In this document: one piece after another, positions 1 through 11,602 of the stretch | How the letters are laid out: each line of letters begins with the position of its first letter | Position numbering within the stretch: position 1 is the stretch's first letter | NCBI GenBank assembly: GCA_016169945.1 | Contig: JADLSH010000155.1 | Coordinates: 2,983,501-3,047,500, forward strand | Source of the DNA: Trachythela sp. YZ-2020 | Taxonomy: Eukaryota > Cnidaria > Anthozoa > Malacalcyonacea > Clavulariidae | DNA length: 64,000 bases | Direction: 5' to 3' | The notes under the pieces: generated by a model | What the model was told of the DNA's origin: nothing | The model's input: only the letters and a program-made list of their open reading frames with translations | Database searches by the model: none | Program-made: the position numbers and the translations under genes

Positions 1-417
1 CCGCAATTTTGTAAAATACGGCAAATTTTCCCTCAAAATTTTAAGTATTTCCCTTTTACCTAAAGTCTTGAAGTTTTTATATCAAATATAACTTTTTAAT
101 AGCTTCAATTTCATATACAGCCCAATGTTCTGCGTTAAGTATTTCAACTCAAAACTCAGAAAAACTGAATGAAGCTGGCTTCAATTCCCCCCCCTGCGTT
201 AGCGTTCCAGTTTACTTATAGTTCAATGGGTGGAACTTGATTTTTAATGAGACCATATATGGAAATGCGGTATTCATATTTCATGATCTCCGACGCCATT
301 GATGATAGAAGAAAAGTTTTACTGCAAGCTTTATACAACCCTTTACAAAAGTTTCTTTTCGAAGATTGTTAAAGTAAGATAACGATTTATTTTGAAAGAT
401 TAAAGTTCAGGGCATTA
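1..417. other. no gene seen
   Basis: AT-rich sequence without a supportable coding region, RNA gene or repeat end. It ends at the target-site duplication of the neighbouring TIR element. Confidence 0.5.
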
Positions 418-1840
418 GTTCAATCATAGACTATCCAGAAGACCGGGACTGGAAACGCTGGGCAAAGCGCTAATGTTGCTGACGCGACATCCGTGATGCG
501 CTTTTATCACGTAGCAGTTATCAGTTGCCACGGCAACCAGCCTTAATCAGAACAAAAAAAATGTGAATCCTTTGGTAATTTGGCTTATTTAAATCCAAGT
601 ACATCTCATTAATATTGATTTTCTTTATGGGCCCTTAAGCACAGAGTTATTGCCAAGGTAAGTGCGTTTTTATTTTTCCATTTTGACTATAAATATTAAT
701 CATAATTCCAGTTTTGTCGTAGCATGTACATAAAAATGGCGCACGTAAAAAGCATCCTTACATAAGTAGTTTCCTTTCAAACCCTGGAACTTGACGAGAA
801 GGCTATCACTTGTCTTTTACAACACATATTTATCATCTCATATGCAATGTTAATGCAAATAGGGTAGTTACAACTTTGTGCGATATGCCAATCTTGTACA
901 AACGAGGTTTTTTGACTCTTCTGTTTACACGACTACGAGAGGATCGCAATTTATGTTGTCCTCACTTCAAACCCTGTAACTTCACTTTATATATATATTT
1001 CAGGACTTTACATTTACATATTTTAAACAAGAATAAAACTGTCGATGCAACTATCGACTTTTCAAACTTTTTGATCGTTTAACACAGCTAAAAAACACTA
1101 TTGAATGCGTGCGTTCCCTTTTTGAATACAAAAATGTCGCCATTGTTGTTGTTAGTGTATGCACCTACTTCAAACCCTGTAACTTCACTTCAAATAAATT
1201 TCAAGACTTCTCATTTACATATTTTAAACAAGAATAGAAAAATGTAGATGCAACTATAGCTTTTTCAAAGTTCTCTTGGATTTAATAAAGCAAAAAATCA
1301 CCTTTGAATGCATGCGTATTATTTTGAACTACAAAATAGGCGCCTTCGTTGTTGTTTCTGTACACACTTACTTCAAACCCTGTAACTTAATTTTAAATAT
1401 GTTTCAGGGTTTCTCATATATATATATTGAACAAAAATAGAAATATGAATCCAGCTATCGCTATTTCAAACTTCTTCTGGGTCTAACAAAACAAAAAATC
1501 ACTTTCGAGTGCATGCGTATTATTTTGAACTAAAAAAAATAGCTATTGTTGTTGTCGCTGTACACACCTACTTCAAACCCTGTAACTTTACTTTGAATAT
1601 ATTTCAGGGTTTTCTATTTATATATATTGACCAAAAATATAAATGACAATGCAGCTATCGCCTTTTCAAAGTTCTATTGGGATTACCAAAGCCAAAAATC
1701 ACCTTTGAATGCATGCGTATTATTTCGAACTACAAAAACACTCGCCATTGACATTGTTGTTCTACATGCCGCATCACGGACAGCACGCGCAAGACAATGG
1801 CGTTTCCAGTCCCTGTCTTCTGGATAGTCTATTGTTCAAT
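418..1840. mobile_element. TIR element carrying an internal tandem repeat
   Basis: Imperfect terminal inverted repeats of about 75 bp face each other at roughly 425-505 and 1760-1833. Both outer ends read ATAGACTATCCAGAAGAC inwards with few differences. The 7-bp direct repeat GTTCAAT (418-424 and 1834-1840) flanks them and is the likely target-site duplication. No transposase frame is present, so this is a non-autonomous DNA element of about 1.4 kb. The superfamily is not clear; a 7-8 bp duplication would suit a hAT-like or related element. Most of the interior is the tandem array listed next. Confidence 0.7.
955..1790. repeat. tandem array of about 200-bp units
   Basis: The phrase CTTCAAACCCTGTAACTT recurs near 964, 1170, 1371 and 1570, giving a period of about 200-207 bp. 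Each unit continues with a TTTCAGGG/ATATATA stretch, a GCAGCTATCGC-like block, a GAATGCATGCGTATTATTT block and a GTTGTTGT block. A further partial start (CAAACCCTGGAACTT) lies near 780. The array sits wholly inside the TIR element, so it is a satellite-like core carried by a transposon. Confidence 0.75.
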
Positions 1841-2888
1841 GTACCAAGTGTATCACTGATTTTTGGAACTGTGAAAGTTGCGTATTTTCATATTTATGTT
1901 TTGAGCAAAGTCGAAGCCTTGAAAATTATGCATATTTTATTAATATGAGTTTACATAATGAATAATACCAATACCTGCTTTGAAATATTGTGAATCTAAA
2001 TCAGGCGAAAGGATAATGTATATTCCAAGGATGGCAAAGATGCTTTATGGATTACAAAATAATGGGAGGTTTATCTATGATTTGGAGTTTACAACCTGTA
2101 TATAAAACTTGATATAGTACATAAATAAATAACACTTTAGCAAGTTATGGATGTCAACTTTTCTTGCAATCCCATGCAGCAGTGCAACACAAACCATATA
2201 CATTGCATTAACAGTCCAAGTATCCATGTTGTGAACAAAAACATGTGGAACAATGATTTAGCAGCTTTTCAAATGCTTATCCTTGATAGTTTCTATTACG
2301 TGACGGATTACATTTGCCCTGGCTTCAATTTAAGAAAATCCATCCTTAGTTGATCCCCTGCCACAAGTTTCAAGCATATAATGAATTGCACGTCTAATGT
2401 TGTCTAAAGCCCAAAGGCAAAACTGTGGTTAGTGTGGTATAAAATATGGTCAAATCTACCAATAATTCTCCCTGGGTATGGTGTTGGGGCTTTACACTGA
2501 CTGGTGGATATGTATGCATCTATGGCAATGCATACATCTATGGCAATGCATCGAGCATTGACAACATGTTTTTGTTTGTATCTTTCAGGTGTATTCAACA
2601 CACTCTGTTCAGAATTACAAAGATTGCTGTGTTGTTGTGACCTGTCAGTTGCAACAGCCAGGCACTGACCAATATTGTGTCAGGTGTGTGTGTTTTGGAC
2701 ATACACTTTCTGAGAGAAATTTGAGAGAACTTGTCGAGAACTTTAAAGCAAAGTAGCTCATATAGACTCTTTATTCAAGCTACTGGTACAATTCAGTGAC
2801 TACAACACTTAAGCAAACAACTACAGTCTAGACAAAGACATCAACAACTTTTAATATGGCTGTGACTATTGAACAGTACAGAGCCAGA
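1841..2888. other. no gene seen
   Basis: AT-rich sequence. Open frames are short, overlap on both strands and show no recognisable domain. Confidence 0.4.
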
Positions 2889-3257
2889 GAGCTGCTGCAG
2901 CCATACGCCGCAAGCTTGACTTTTAATCAAATATTACTAGCTATTACAGCTTTACACTAAATTACCCCAACATATGGTAACTCCCCTAACTAATCTACAA
3001 CAGTCGATATTCTGTTCATTGCTACTGCCTGGTAGCTGATGTCTAAGTGGGGACTTAGTATTAATAGGGTTGGGTGGGCGGGTGTCTAGTCAAGCTATTG
3101 CGAATGCAACAACAAATGTGCTTTGAACCCGCACCACCCGATCACTAATCGGGCCCCCAGGAGTGTGTGAGAAAACATTTTCTGCTTTCATTCCTCAGCC
3201 AGCAGAAAATAATACTTCTCACACACTGCTGGGAGCTGCTGCAGCCATACGCCGCAA
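2889..3257. repeat. 25-bp direct repeats around 319 bp
   Basis: An identical 25-bp sequence starting GAGCTGCTGCAGCC occurs at 2889-2913 and 3233-3257. The intervening 319 bp contains a GTGTGAGAA...TTCTCACAC inverted repeat near its right end (about 3164-3225) and a GC-rich stretch. It could be a small insertion with a long target duplication or a local duplication. The internal sequence was not recognised. Confidence 0.4.
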
Positions 3258-4190
3258 ATTGGTGTTGTTTCTTATAAACCACATCTAGTGAACAATAGTG
3301 AAAACATTTGACAATAATAACATAATAAACTGGGAAAGGACAGATGCATTAAAATTTGTTAAGTATTTTATATTTACATGTACTATTGTATTCATTAATA
3401 TGGACATATTGAACTACAAGTTGCTTATGTGTGTTCATTTGAATTATAGTTTTATAATATATTTCTTTATAATGGTTATATTATTTTAAAAACACAATAA
3501 CCTGATACTTTGGGATATTGGTTTCTAGCAGATCAAAGATCATGATTGGGGGGGGGGAGGTGGTTACAGCCCCTGTCTGCTATGCTTAATTAAATATGCC
3601 CATGGGATGACTTTGTTACTAATCTGATGTGAAACATATTAAAAGTATCTCTACTTCCAGTTTCAGAATGCCTGGAAGAAAAATAAATTCCATTGCTATT
3701 CAGTCTCTACCAGTAGACGCATGTACGCCATAGCGTACCTATTTTTTAATTTAGCTATCCAGTGTGAAATCTTTTTAATGTGGAAGTTTATGTCGGATAT
3801 TTTATTGCACCCAAATCCTTCTGCTTTTGTCATTCGTGTGAACTTGTCTGAAAAACGTAATCGCTTTTTCCTATCCAGTGTGAAATAGTTTTAAAAATGG
3901 AGCTTGGATTTGCGCAAAAACGAAAACAAGCTTAAAAGGATTGTGTTGTATGAACTATGACTATGTATGTCCAATTAAAGTTTTTTTTACATCTTGTTGG
4001 AAATTTTTTGTAACACTAGAGTAAGATCGTTTGATTGCACTCGAACTACAAGGGTCTCAGCCCCCCAAATGTATTTTTAGGATACTTGTGTGTTACATAA
4101 AGTGTATGTGTTCGCCAGTATATTCTATAAAACAAACAACTAAAAATTATTATGGCAAACACTTAGCAAGGAACTCTCAGAAAAGAGCTC
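3258..4190. other. no gene seen; poly-G run at about 3548
   Basis: Intergenic AT-rich sequence with a homopolymeric G run. From about 4080 it becomes similar to the 3' flank of the fibrinogen-like copies further right (compare 7665-7725 and 13895-13950). Confidence 0.4.
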
Positions 4191-4193
4191 GAG

Positions 4194-4397
4194 CTAGGGT
4201 TGAAAGATATTTAGTCTGTTGCTTCCATCATTAATAATCGACCGGTACAATCTTGCTAGACTTGCTCCAAGTCTCTGTTTCATTGTCTTTTTGTATCGAT
4301 CCACTCTACTATTTAGTGTAAACTTTACTACTGATACAAAGTCACAGAAGCCAGAATTGTATCTAGTCCGCCTAGGAGCACTTTGAGGCTTTTTCAA
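4194..4397 (-). other. remnant of the block found at the 3' end of the fibrinogen-like copies
   Basis: The minus-strand frame contains RLGASL in a context resembling the minus-strand frame at 15765-16033, and the DNA is similar (ACTTGGAGC-AGTCTA). Related DNA lies downstream of the other paralogous copies at 7.2 and 13.4 kb. It may be an old terminal exon or untranslated region of this gene family. No known domain is recognised, and coding status is unproven. Confidence 0.3.
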
Positions 4398-4432
4398 AAT
4401 GCGCTGTTGCTTGTATTAACAGTAAAATATAC

Positions 4433-4522
4433 CTTTCCCTCAACATTCGACCATTGCACAAATACCAGGACGAGAACCACAACTAATGCACGAACATTTT
4501 CTGATCGTAGAAAAGTCTTCAT
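4433..4522 (-). CDS. signal-peptide exon of fibrinogen-family copy D
   Basis: Thirty codons from ATG (4520-4522) encode a short basic head, a hydrophobic core (ALVVVLVLVFVQW) and a polar end (SNVEGK), followed by a donor-like GGTATAT in phase 0. The exon resembles the signal exon of copy C at 15037-15117; both carry KV/NVRA, a hydrophobic core and VQW. No downstream exon with matching phase was found before the remnant at 4194-4397. If translated through the donor, the frame stops after 12 or 13 more codons. Copy D is therefore probably a relic, or an alternative first exon. Confidence 0.5.
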
Positions 4523-4559
4523 TTTAAATTTCGCCAGGCTTATTCTCAAAGTCTTCTGC

Positions 4560-4670
4560 GGATTTCTGTGACTAAATCAAGTGAGTTTATCTTTTCGTGA
4601 TATAATTGTTTTGAGAATATCGAAAAACAGATTTGGAAACTTCCGTTTCAGCAAATAAGCAAACACTGCA
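4560..4670 (-). promoter_or_regulatory. conserved 5' flank of copy D
   Basis: This segment aligns closely with 12684-12790 upstream of copy A (shared GTGAGTTT, ATATCGAAAA, ACAGA-TTGGAA, TTCCGTTTC and GCAAATA). In D it lies immediately upstream of the ATG exon, so it is probably the ancestral promoter/5'UTR. No TATA box or other factor site is assigned. Confidence 0.4.
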
Positions 4671-4929
4671 TGGATATATATATACTTATTGTCAATGTCA
4701 TTAACTGAATTCTAAGGCCAAAGCAAAGCGAAGCAAAGCTACACAACTAGGGATTTATTGATATAGTCCTAACATTGACATTAGCAATACCAGTTAACTC
4801 GATATCAAAGGATCTGTGGAGATGGACGACATTTCAACACCGCATTAGCTAGAAACAACACCAGAGTTTGTAATTTTCTTTAAAGCGTTCTATGTGCCGA
4901 TGTTTGTCCTTAAGTTTAAGTCTATGGCT

Positions 4930-5801
4930 ATGTGTCAGTCATATGCTTCAATCTCTGAATATATGTATTTTGCCTCTTGCTTTTTGTTTTTGTATAAGCT
5001 TGGGTCGCTCTGTGAAAATTCGGTGCTCGTATAACCGCTCTATTATTATCAGGTAGTCGTACGCACTGTGAGATCAGTGAGTCGTATAATGTAGTAAGAA
5101 GTATTGAATGAAATCCAAGAATAACGATCCCTACACGGCTACACTGCTGATATTTATTGAATGTGGCTACTTGGCTTGATAATAATCTTTTAACTCTCAA
5201 TGCTGACAAGTCAGAATTCATTCTCGTTGGAAGCCCTCACAAATTAAAAACGTGCGGAAACGTAAGCATTTCAATTCACACTTCGGTGTAACAATTAATC
5301 GAAATCTAACATGGTCGGCATGAAATTATTGGCAAGTGTAACCAACGTATTGGAATACTGAGACGCGTATATGATTTACTGCCATTGGATACCCGAATAA
5401 CATTGTATAAATCATTGGTTTTACCCGTATTAGATTATGCTGATATTATTTGGAGCCGGATAACGTAACCTTGATGGATGATATTCAATTCTTGCAGAAT
5501 AAAGCAAAGGTTCTCCTATCAGTCAATTAAGGAATGGAACGCTTTAGACCTAAATATAAGGAACTCGGACACGCTTTCTAATTTTATAAATAGCTTAAAA
5601 TAATTTTGAAAATATATGATAAATATAATTGATCGTAGTAATGGACATCTAGTATAGTATATAATATGCTCGGTTTTATTCTTGTACTGATACTTAAATT
5701 GTATTTTTTATCATACAGGGCATCATTGAAAAACACCTTACGGTGAATGAGCATACCCTGTGTAAATATTAAATTCATTCATTCATTCATTCATTCATTC
5801 A
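4930..5801 (+). pseudogene. 3' end of a LINE (CR1/L2-like) with ATTC tail
   Basis: In shifting plus-strand frames there are typical C-terminal RT pieces: a segment like NNLLTLNADKSEFILVGS (about 5170-5235), then RVYDLLPLDTRITLYKSLVLPVLDYADIIWS (about 5360-5460; given as a known family pattern and broken by stops), then an LQNKAKVLLS-like piece. The 3' UTR carries a CACCTTACGGTG hairpin and CATACCCTGTG, and ends in a perfect (ATTC)n run at 5773-5801. Such simple-repeat tails are usual for CR1/L2/I-type LINEs. Several frameshifts make it dead. It separates copy D from copy A. Confidence 0.65.
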
Positions 5802-7189
5802 AATAGGAGTAACATTTTGTTAACTTATGCAATTTGGCAGATGTTCCCAGCTATGTATAAAGTTTATAATAACACCTCCTGTGAAGGCTTTGCCCACACC
5901 AGCGGGTTCACTCCATTTAAGGGCTCAATTCCATGTTAACAACCTGAATTTTAATACAAACTTAATCATAATCCTAACTCTAATCGTAACCCTAGTCCTA
6001 ACCCTAACCTGGTGTGAACTCATTAGTTAATAGTCATATTTACCACAGTTAGAATGACCAGTTCTGTGCACTTATTCTGTGCAAGGAAGATATGGATTAC
6101 ATTTTTTTTGAGAGGGGGAGGGCACAATATCTCAAATTCATACGTCGACCGTTGTTCATAATTTGGGTGTGTGTACGACTTCAATTTACAAAACTGTGTA
6201 TCTGAATTTAGGAATTTTAAAGAGAACTAGTTTGTTTAATTAAAATCTGACAGTTTTGAAGTACACTTATAGCGAAGAGGTTTGTTTTTCTCGCGCACAA
6301 TAGTCACAAAGGAAATATTGATATTGGCCAAAATGCCAATCAAAGGGACTTGTCAATTTTTCTTAGCGGAACTCAAAAGATAATGTACTTTGACTTTGTG
6401 TTATTGTGTACATATACGAGAAATATTGAAGTTTCGCAGAACAAAAATTTGACATTTATTTGCTGAAAATTATTTGGTAAAACTTTGTTGCTAAAAATAA
6501 TGTAGAATTTCAGTGGGGCGGGCCAAATTGAGGCTATTCCTTACTTGATATATTCACAAACAAAATAGATTCCATATAAATTAATACACATTGGTTTCAA
6601 TATTGGTTGTACTTCAGTTTTTGGTCTGCCGTTAGGTTAAGGTTAGGTCTTGGATTAAGAAGGGTTTAAGGGTATTAAAATAGATTACATATATAGTTGG
6701 GAATTTGAGGTCGTGGATATATTGGGAAAGCGCCCCAATTGAGGCTTGTGTATTTCGTTAGGTTTGCCCGAATTTTAACTATGTCAATGTAAATAGCAGC
6801 TGTCTATGACGTTATGGTGCCCAACTGAGGAAAGATTATTGAGTAATTATTGAATAAGGACGAAAATCATAATATTGGGAATTTTGTATACAGGACCAAA
6901 GTAACAAAAATATTCTGTAGACGGTAGAGAAGAATGATTTATCTAGACGAACTTTGTGTACAAACGCGGCACACCGACGGATCGACCATCCGTCAAAACA
7001 ATCTATCTGTTTAGTTCGTTTGCTCAGATGAACTTGCGTTCGTGTCTTGACAAAATATAATCCTTTTGCATTAATACGGCATTATACAAACTACCAGCCA
7101 AGAAAATATCAGATATGGTTTGTTCCCAGAACTAAATTACCAGACAGTATAGATCGCAAAAAGATCGCATTATTCTAGCTAGTCCTCTG
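5802..7189. other. no gene seen; short telomere-like patch at about 5970-6010
   Basis: Intergenic AT-rich DNA. Near 5985-6010 there is a degenerate CCTAACCCTAACC patch of four or five units, too short and irregular to be a telomere. The part after about 7000 resembles 13255-13390, the flank of copy C. Confidence 0.5.
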
Positions 7190-7745
7190 CCTCTGGTTTC
7201 AGTGTGTAGATGTGGGGGCTTCGAGGACCGAGAAGCCCTGGAAACGAAGATGGGTAACGAAGTAATAAACATGACGTCAACTAACTGCAAAGCCAGGTAT
7301 TTCAACAATCTCGTACCCCGAGCCTGCGATCCTGGTTATTAAACTGGAGATTCACTTGCATGTTCTTTATACGACTGTATACGAGATTGCTTTAGAAAAT
7401 TGAAATTGACACTAGCTCCCCCAAACAAAATTAATGCTGCGCGACGTGCCTGAATTACTGAATAAACTGCAAAAAAATCGGAAATTTATTTCCCGATTAC
7501 AACACGTTTACTAATATAAAGTTACACCAATGCTAAAGGTTTTCTATTTCTTATGAAGTGTTTTTTCTACGTTGCATATAATAGCAACGCTTCACGTGCA
7601 GTATTAATAATATCGACTTAGAAATTAGAGATTATATAAAGAAGCTATATCTATGTCGTGATTACTTGTGTGTTATATCAAGTGTATGTATTATAAAAAA
7701 CAAACTACTGAATGTAAATATTTGGTTTCTAGCGAAGATAGATTT
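7190..7745 (-). repeat. 3' flanking block of copy A
   Basis: This stretch is similar to 13400-13990 downstream of copy C and in part to 15880-16150 (copy B). Shared phrases include GAGAAGCCCTGGAAACGAAG, TACGACTGTATACGAGATTGC and the segment ending at the fibrinogen stop codon. It shows that whole gene units including 3' flanks were duplicated. Part of it is rearranged in copy A. Confidence 0.6.
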
Positions 7746-8348
7746 GTCCGCCAGGGTTGGAAACTCCTTTCTTTTGATTTTCGCGAAATTTGCCACAAGG
7801 ATCATGTGTTGGGGAGTTACCACTTGTGCTTCCATCAAAGTAATAATATGCCGAGGAAGCTGCCAAGTATGGTCCGTAAACGTGCCAAGCAACTCTATGT
7901 GGTGCTACACCATTACAAGCTGTTGCCACGTTCTTTATATTTTGACAACTCATTGATCCGTCTTTCTTTGTGACCAAACATCCAACATTTGGTTGACACA
8001 CAATCCAATCATTGATATTTGACTTAATCATTATCTCTTGCCCAATGTTCTTCCAAAGATTCCAGTCTACAGCCCCACGTGATGACTCACTGAGTGGAGG
8101 AGTGGCTGAGATTGGGATATTGGCAAGACTGGCAGGCCAGTTTGGACGGGGGGTTACGGCGTTGCTTCTTGAGCTAAAACTGTTGTAATTTGTAAAGCTG
8201 TAGCTGTAAACCAAGGTCCAGCCTCCCCCGTGAGTTTCCATGTCACAATAAACTTGAAATCGTTTCTTGGCTGCAGGCTGGATCCAGTAAGTTCCTGAAG
8301 TTGCCTTATATATTGCCAGGATATCTTTGCAAGATGTTAGCAATGTAG
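7729..8348 (-). CDS. C-terminal fibrinogen-like exon (copy A)
   Basis: An intact terminal exon of 206 codons, including stop TAG at 7729-7731, follows a clean acceptor (ATATTTCAG). It starts SCKDIL, continues with GTYWI, FQVYCDMETHGGGWTLV and NAVTPRPNW, and ends with the Cys pairs around IVCQPNVGCLV, SCQN, TACNG and HDPCGK. The C-x-DM-x-GGGWT block is the fibrinogen C-terminal signature. The second half lacks the canonical Ca-binding and polymerisation-pocket residues seen in vertebrate fibrinogen and looks like the divergent cnidarian type. Joined to the coiled-coil exon in phase 1, it makes a C-terminal globular head. Confidence 0.8.
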
Positions 8349-8538
8349 CTGAAATATCGTAAAATAATAATATTTGTTGTTGTTTTATATCACAATAGCG
8401 ATTATAGCTTAAGACGGTTTGAAACCCGTATTTTCACAAGGCTTGGGGATTTTTCGCCAAAACCATTTTGATGCTTGCGAATAGTTTGTATATTCCCAAC
8501 AAGCAATATCTCATGTTGTATTGTCTGCTTGGACTTAC

Positions 8539-8695
8539 CGTCTAATTTTGTTTCAATCTTTTTCAACTTGTCTTCAAGACTTTGAAACTTTACATTTATA
8601 TTTGTCTCCAGGTTTTGAGTTTGTGCGTCTTGCTGGGAGTTTTTGTTTTGTAAACTCTGTTGGAGATGTTTAACTTGAGCTGTTAAATTCTCAGT
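8539..8695 (-). CDS. coiled-coil exon (copy A)
   Basis: Fifty-two codons plus one base, phase 0 in and phase 1 out, between CTAAAAATATT-type acceptor DNA and donor GGTAAGT. The peptide (TENLTAQVKHLQQ through NLETNIN, LQSLEDKL-like and KIETKL) has a heptad pattern with hydrophobic a/d positions and no prolines. Homologous exons are at 16463-16598 (B) and 14537-14639 (C). Its expected role is oligomerisation next to the fibrinogen-like head. Confidence 0.75.
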
Positions 8696-9019
8696 CTAAA
8701 AATATTTAAATACATATTAAAATGCAGCATAGAATATTAGGCGATAAACTTTGTCGTTGTCACTCATGTGAGGCTGTTTATTCGTAGGGTATATTTTATG
8801 TTAAAACTGCAATACTGTAGCAAACAAAAATGTTCGAGCTCTGGTTCGAGTTTAAGTACTGCTGTTCCCATCATGCCTAGCGTGCTGACCTTGTGGATCT
8901 CGTTCTCAGACGGCTTTCCTACTTTTAAAACTCCCTAAAATCATATTTAGGTTTTTTACGATCCCGTCTTGATTTCATAGTATTGGATTTTTGACAGGAC
9001 ATATCTCAAACTAACTCAC

Positions 9020-9158
9020 TTCTTTCTCACTGGCAATCTCATCCCATGTATTTCCTTTGTTCATATAAAGTTTTTCGTTGTCTTCACGATATGAGAGCAG
9101 CTAGTCCTGGCACTGGAGGGAGATTGTTGAAACTTTCTTTGTCTTTTACCAAAAGTGT
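9020..9158 (-). pseudogene. trimerisation exon with 4-bp insertion (copy A)
   Basis: The equivalent exon in B (17135-17269) is 135 nt and fully open. Here the exon is 139 nt because CTAG is inserted at about 9101-9104 after the codons for LPPVPGL. The frame then reaches TGA within a few codons. Splice sites remain intact (CTTTCAG acceptor, GTGAGT donor), so the lesion may be recent or the exon may be skipped. Skipping keeps phase 0 on both sides, so a product without this exon would stay in frame. Confidence 0.7.
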
Positions 9159-9331
9159 CTGAAAGAGTTAACAGTTAACCAATCAAGCTGATTTATCTAT
9201 ACTGTGGTGCAGACTTGATTAAACAGTAAACATAAATGAGAAATTAAACTAGTCATTTGCAATAAATAGTTCAATAACTTATTTTGATGCAAATAAAACA
9301 TAAAAGTATAAAAAATGCCATATGTACTTAC

Positions 9332-9373
9332 ACCTTCATTCAAGAATGTCTCAAATTGCTCTGAACATGTACC
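9332..9373 (-). CDS. 14-codon linker exon (copy A)
   Basis: A tiny exon coding GTCSEQFETFLNEG, phase 0 on both sides, with donor GTAAGT and acceptor TATACAG. An almost identical exon occurs in copy B at 17399-17440. It carries one cysteine that may pair between subunits (inference). Confidence 0.65.
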
Positions 9374-9519
9374 CTGTATAAAAAAAGAATTTCACATTTC
9401 TTAGAAATCTTTAGTGAAACTTGATTTCGTGATTGGTTTAGTAAGCGTTGCTGGGTAGAAAATATCTCAATCACTATTTCGGCCCGTTTATCTTTTTCAA
9501 TCTTATTCATCGTTTATCA

Positions 9520-10490
9520 TGCAGTAAACGGGCATGCTCTATAAATTGGAGAAACTGGAAGATGTTTGAGGGAAAATTTGGTGAGCATCGTCGTGCTGTC
9601 ATCAACAACGATGCTAAACAACCTGTTGCCAGGCACTTTAAGGTGGTCTTGGATAAAATTATAAAAAATTTTCGGTATTTGTATTTTTAAACATATTTTC
9701 GATGAAAATAAGAGGATATCCTGATACTAAATGCGTGACTGCATATGTACTGTTACCATAGAAACGCTCCCAACAGTCTGATTAAGGGCGCTTGTTCGGG
9801 ACAGAATAGCAAAACAAGTAAAGATAGAAAAACATATAATCAAGTTTAAAGTATAGGCATATATCCAACATGTAAACCTCAAAACTATAGATGTTTATAG
9901 TTTATTATCTCAAACGTTCAATTTGTTTGAAACGATCGCAAAATTGGTTCAATTAAATTCGCTTTGCTACAAAATATATATTGCTTCTATATGATTTTTG
10001 AGGTTCACATCATAGTTTTATTAATAATTATACAACACTAAAATTTTTGGGCAGATTTATTCAGCATTAAAGTCAGTAGAGTGTTCGGCAACTTGTAAAA
10101 TGATCATTTGAGAAAACCGAGTTTAAAGTTTTTCCATATATATTAGAATAACTTAAATATAACAATATAATAGAAGAAAGGGACAATAGAATCAACCAAC
10201 CACATACCATTATTTGCTTAGGGTAAAATCATGGTTTTACCCTAAGAAGATGCAGGATAAGCTGTATATCTCGGTTTTGCGTATATTTTGCGTTTCAAAT
10301 TATACAGATATGATAAAGAAAGCTGTAACGATTGCATTTTTTCATTTTTTTTTAAATTGAAAAATATTGGTTCCATTTCCGTTGATTATGATAGCCGCAA
10401 AAGACAAGAAATGCGTCTTATTTTCATATTGGCGGCCTTCACCTCCATAGTCTGAACGAGCGTTTCGCTTACATTCTCTAACCTGTCCGT
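9520..10490 (+). pseudogene. Penelope-type GIY-YIG fragment in an intron of copy A, split by an insertion
   Basis: Plus-strand DNA at about 9530-9645 encodes, with frameshifts, an IGETGRC-like start and INNDAKQPVARHF. The match with copy B resumes at about 10371 (TTCCGTT...AAAGACAAGAAATGCGT) and continues to about 10490. The roughly 725 bp between is absent from B (17440-17950) and is a later insertion or replacement containing a perfect hairpin at about 10213-10244 (AGGGTAAAATC/GATTTTACCCT type). The GIY-YIG piece belongs to the same family as the ORF at 20672-21121. Confidence 0.6.
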
Positions 10491-10704
10491 GCCTGAAATG
10501 ACAATATCTCTCAGCATCTCACTTCACTTCATGCACAATTCCATATATTTCTGGTTGTAACTTGTCTTTTTACTTATTCTTCAATATTAATATATTCACT
10601 GTAATGACTAATGTCGTTTTCTAATTCTGAATTTTCCATGCCAATCTCATCCGATCAAATTCTATTACTTGCTTCTTTTTACCAAAAAATCTCTCACACA
10701 ATAC

Positions 10705-10932
10705 CTTATGAGCAGTACCGGTCTTTCTATCAATATAATACGTTTCAAATTTTCCAGCTGCTGTCTTCCTCTTAAACTCCATACATCTTTTCCACAATCG
10801 TTCAGGCATTCGTGTTCTGATCCAATACCAGACGTAAACTTGACCTGTTAGGACAGTTCCACCTTTAACAGGTTTACATTTTTTGCCGCAATAATGACCT
10901 CTTCCACCTTTAGGACTAAAACACGCGCAACA
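10705..10932 (-). CDS. Cys-rich exon of the N-terminal fibrinogen-like domain (copy A)
   Basis: Seventy-six codons, phase 0 on both sides, from CCACFSPKGG and HYCGKKC through VYVWYWIRTRMP to FETYYIDRKTGTAHK. The donor is GTATTG, weak but identical in copy B (17976-18203). The peptide is basic and rich in aromatic residues. It probably completes the N-terminal fibrinogen-related domain started in the 12.6-kb exons. No independent domain was recognised. Confidence 0.6.
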
Positions 10933-11140
10933 CTAAAAATAAGCATTGTAAACGTTGGAGCTCAGTGGCTAATGGAATCATGTTTTTGATGCTAAGTAGA
11001 AGATCTAAGGAAACAATTGCAGACACCGGTCAAACACACTGATCGCAAAAAGTGCATCTGTTACGCACAATTCCATGCATTGACGCACATAAATCTAATG
11101 TGGTGGTGTTGGCATGTTAAAAGAGATCAATCTTACATAC

Positions 11141-11213
11141 CTTACGAGAATCGCAACCAACAAAGGCTGTAGCATCGTGTGTGACATCTGAAAACTGCGA
11201 ACTTGCACTATAA
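11141..11213 (-). CDS. small exon of N-terminal domain (copy A)
   Basis: One base plus 24 codons (YSASSQFSDVTHDATA, then VGCDSRK), with acceptor TTTTTCAG and donor GTATGT. It joins the 11603-11697 exon (ends in phase 2) to give serine at the junction. Copy B has the homologue at 18845-18917, but with donor GTTTGA. Confidence 0.6.
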
Positions 11214-11602
11214 CTGAAAAAGTAATATATTATACATTTAGGTTATATTCAGGCCCTTTTACACGATCGAAGTCATTACATCTTGCAGCACTTTTTAATC
11301 AGAAGCTTTAAGGTTTTTGATCAAAATTTTGAATATTCTCTCCAAATTTTCTAATCAAATAATTTTCCATATGATAGCTTATTAAACTCGATTTTTAGGT
11401 GATACCCACAATATGATATCCAAATTATGTAGTTTAAATGACCAAATTAGAATGTTCAGAAAACACTCCGATGTAACATGCATGAGTGTACAATAAATCA
11501 GCAAGAAACAATCAGTCTAACAGCTTTATAGTAGGATAAATCCATGAAGTACATTATTTGAGAGAATGGGTAGTACCAAGATTTTAGGGTCATCCTGTTT
11601 AC

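Noticed and set aside
2889..3257. LTR pair or SINE with 25-bp target duplication
   Set aside because: The repeats are too short for LTRs and the interior has no polymerase III boxes or tail that I can support; kept only as a direct repeat.
5970..6012. Telomeric repeat
   Set aside because: Only four or five irregular CCTAACC units; too short and degenerate.
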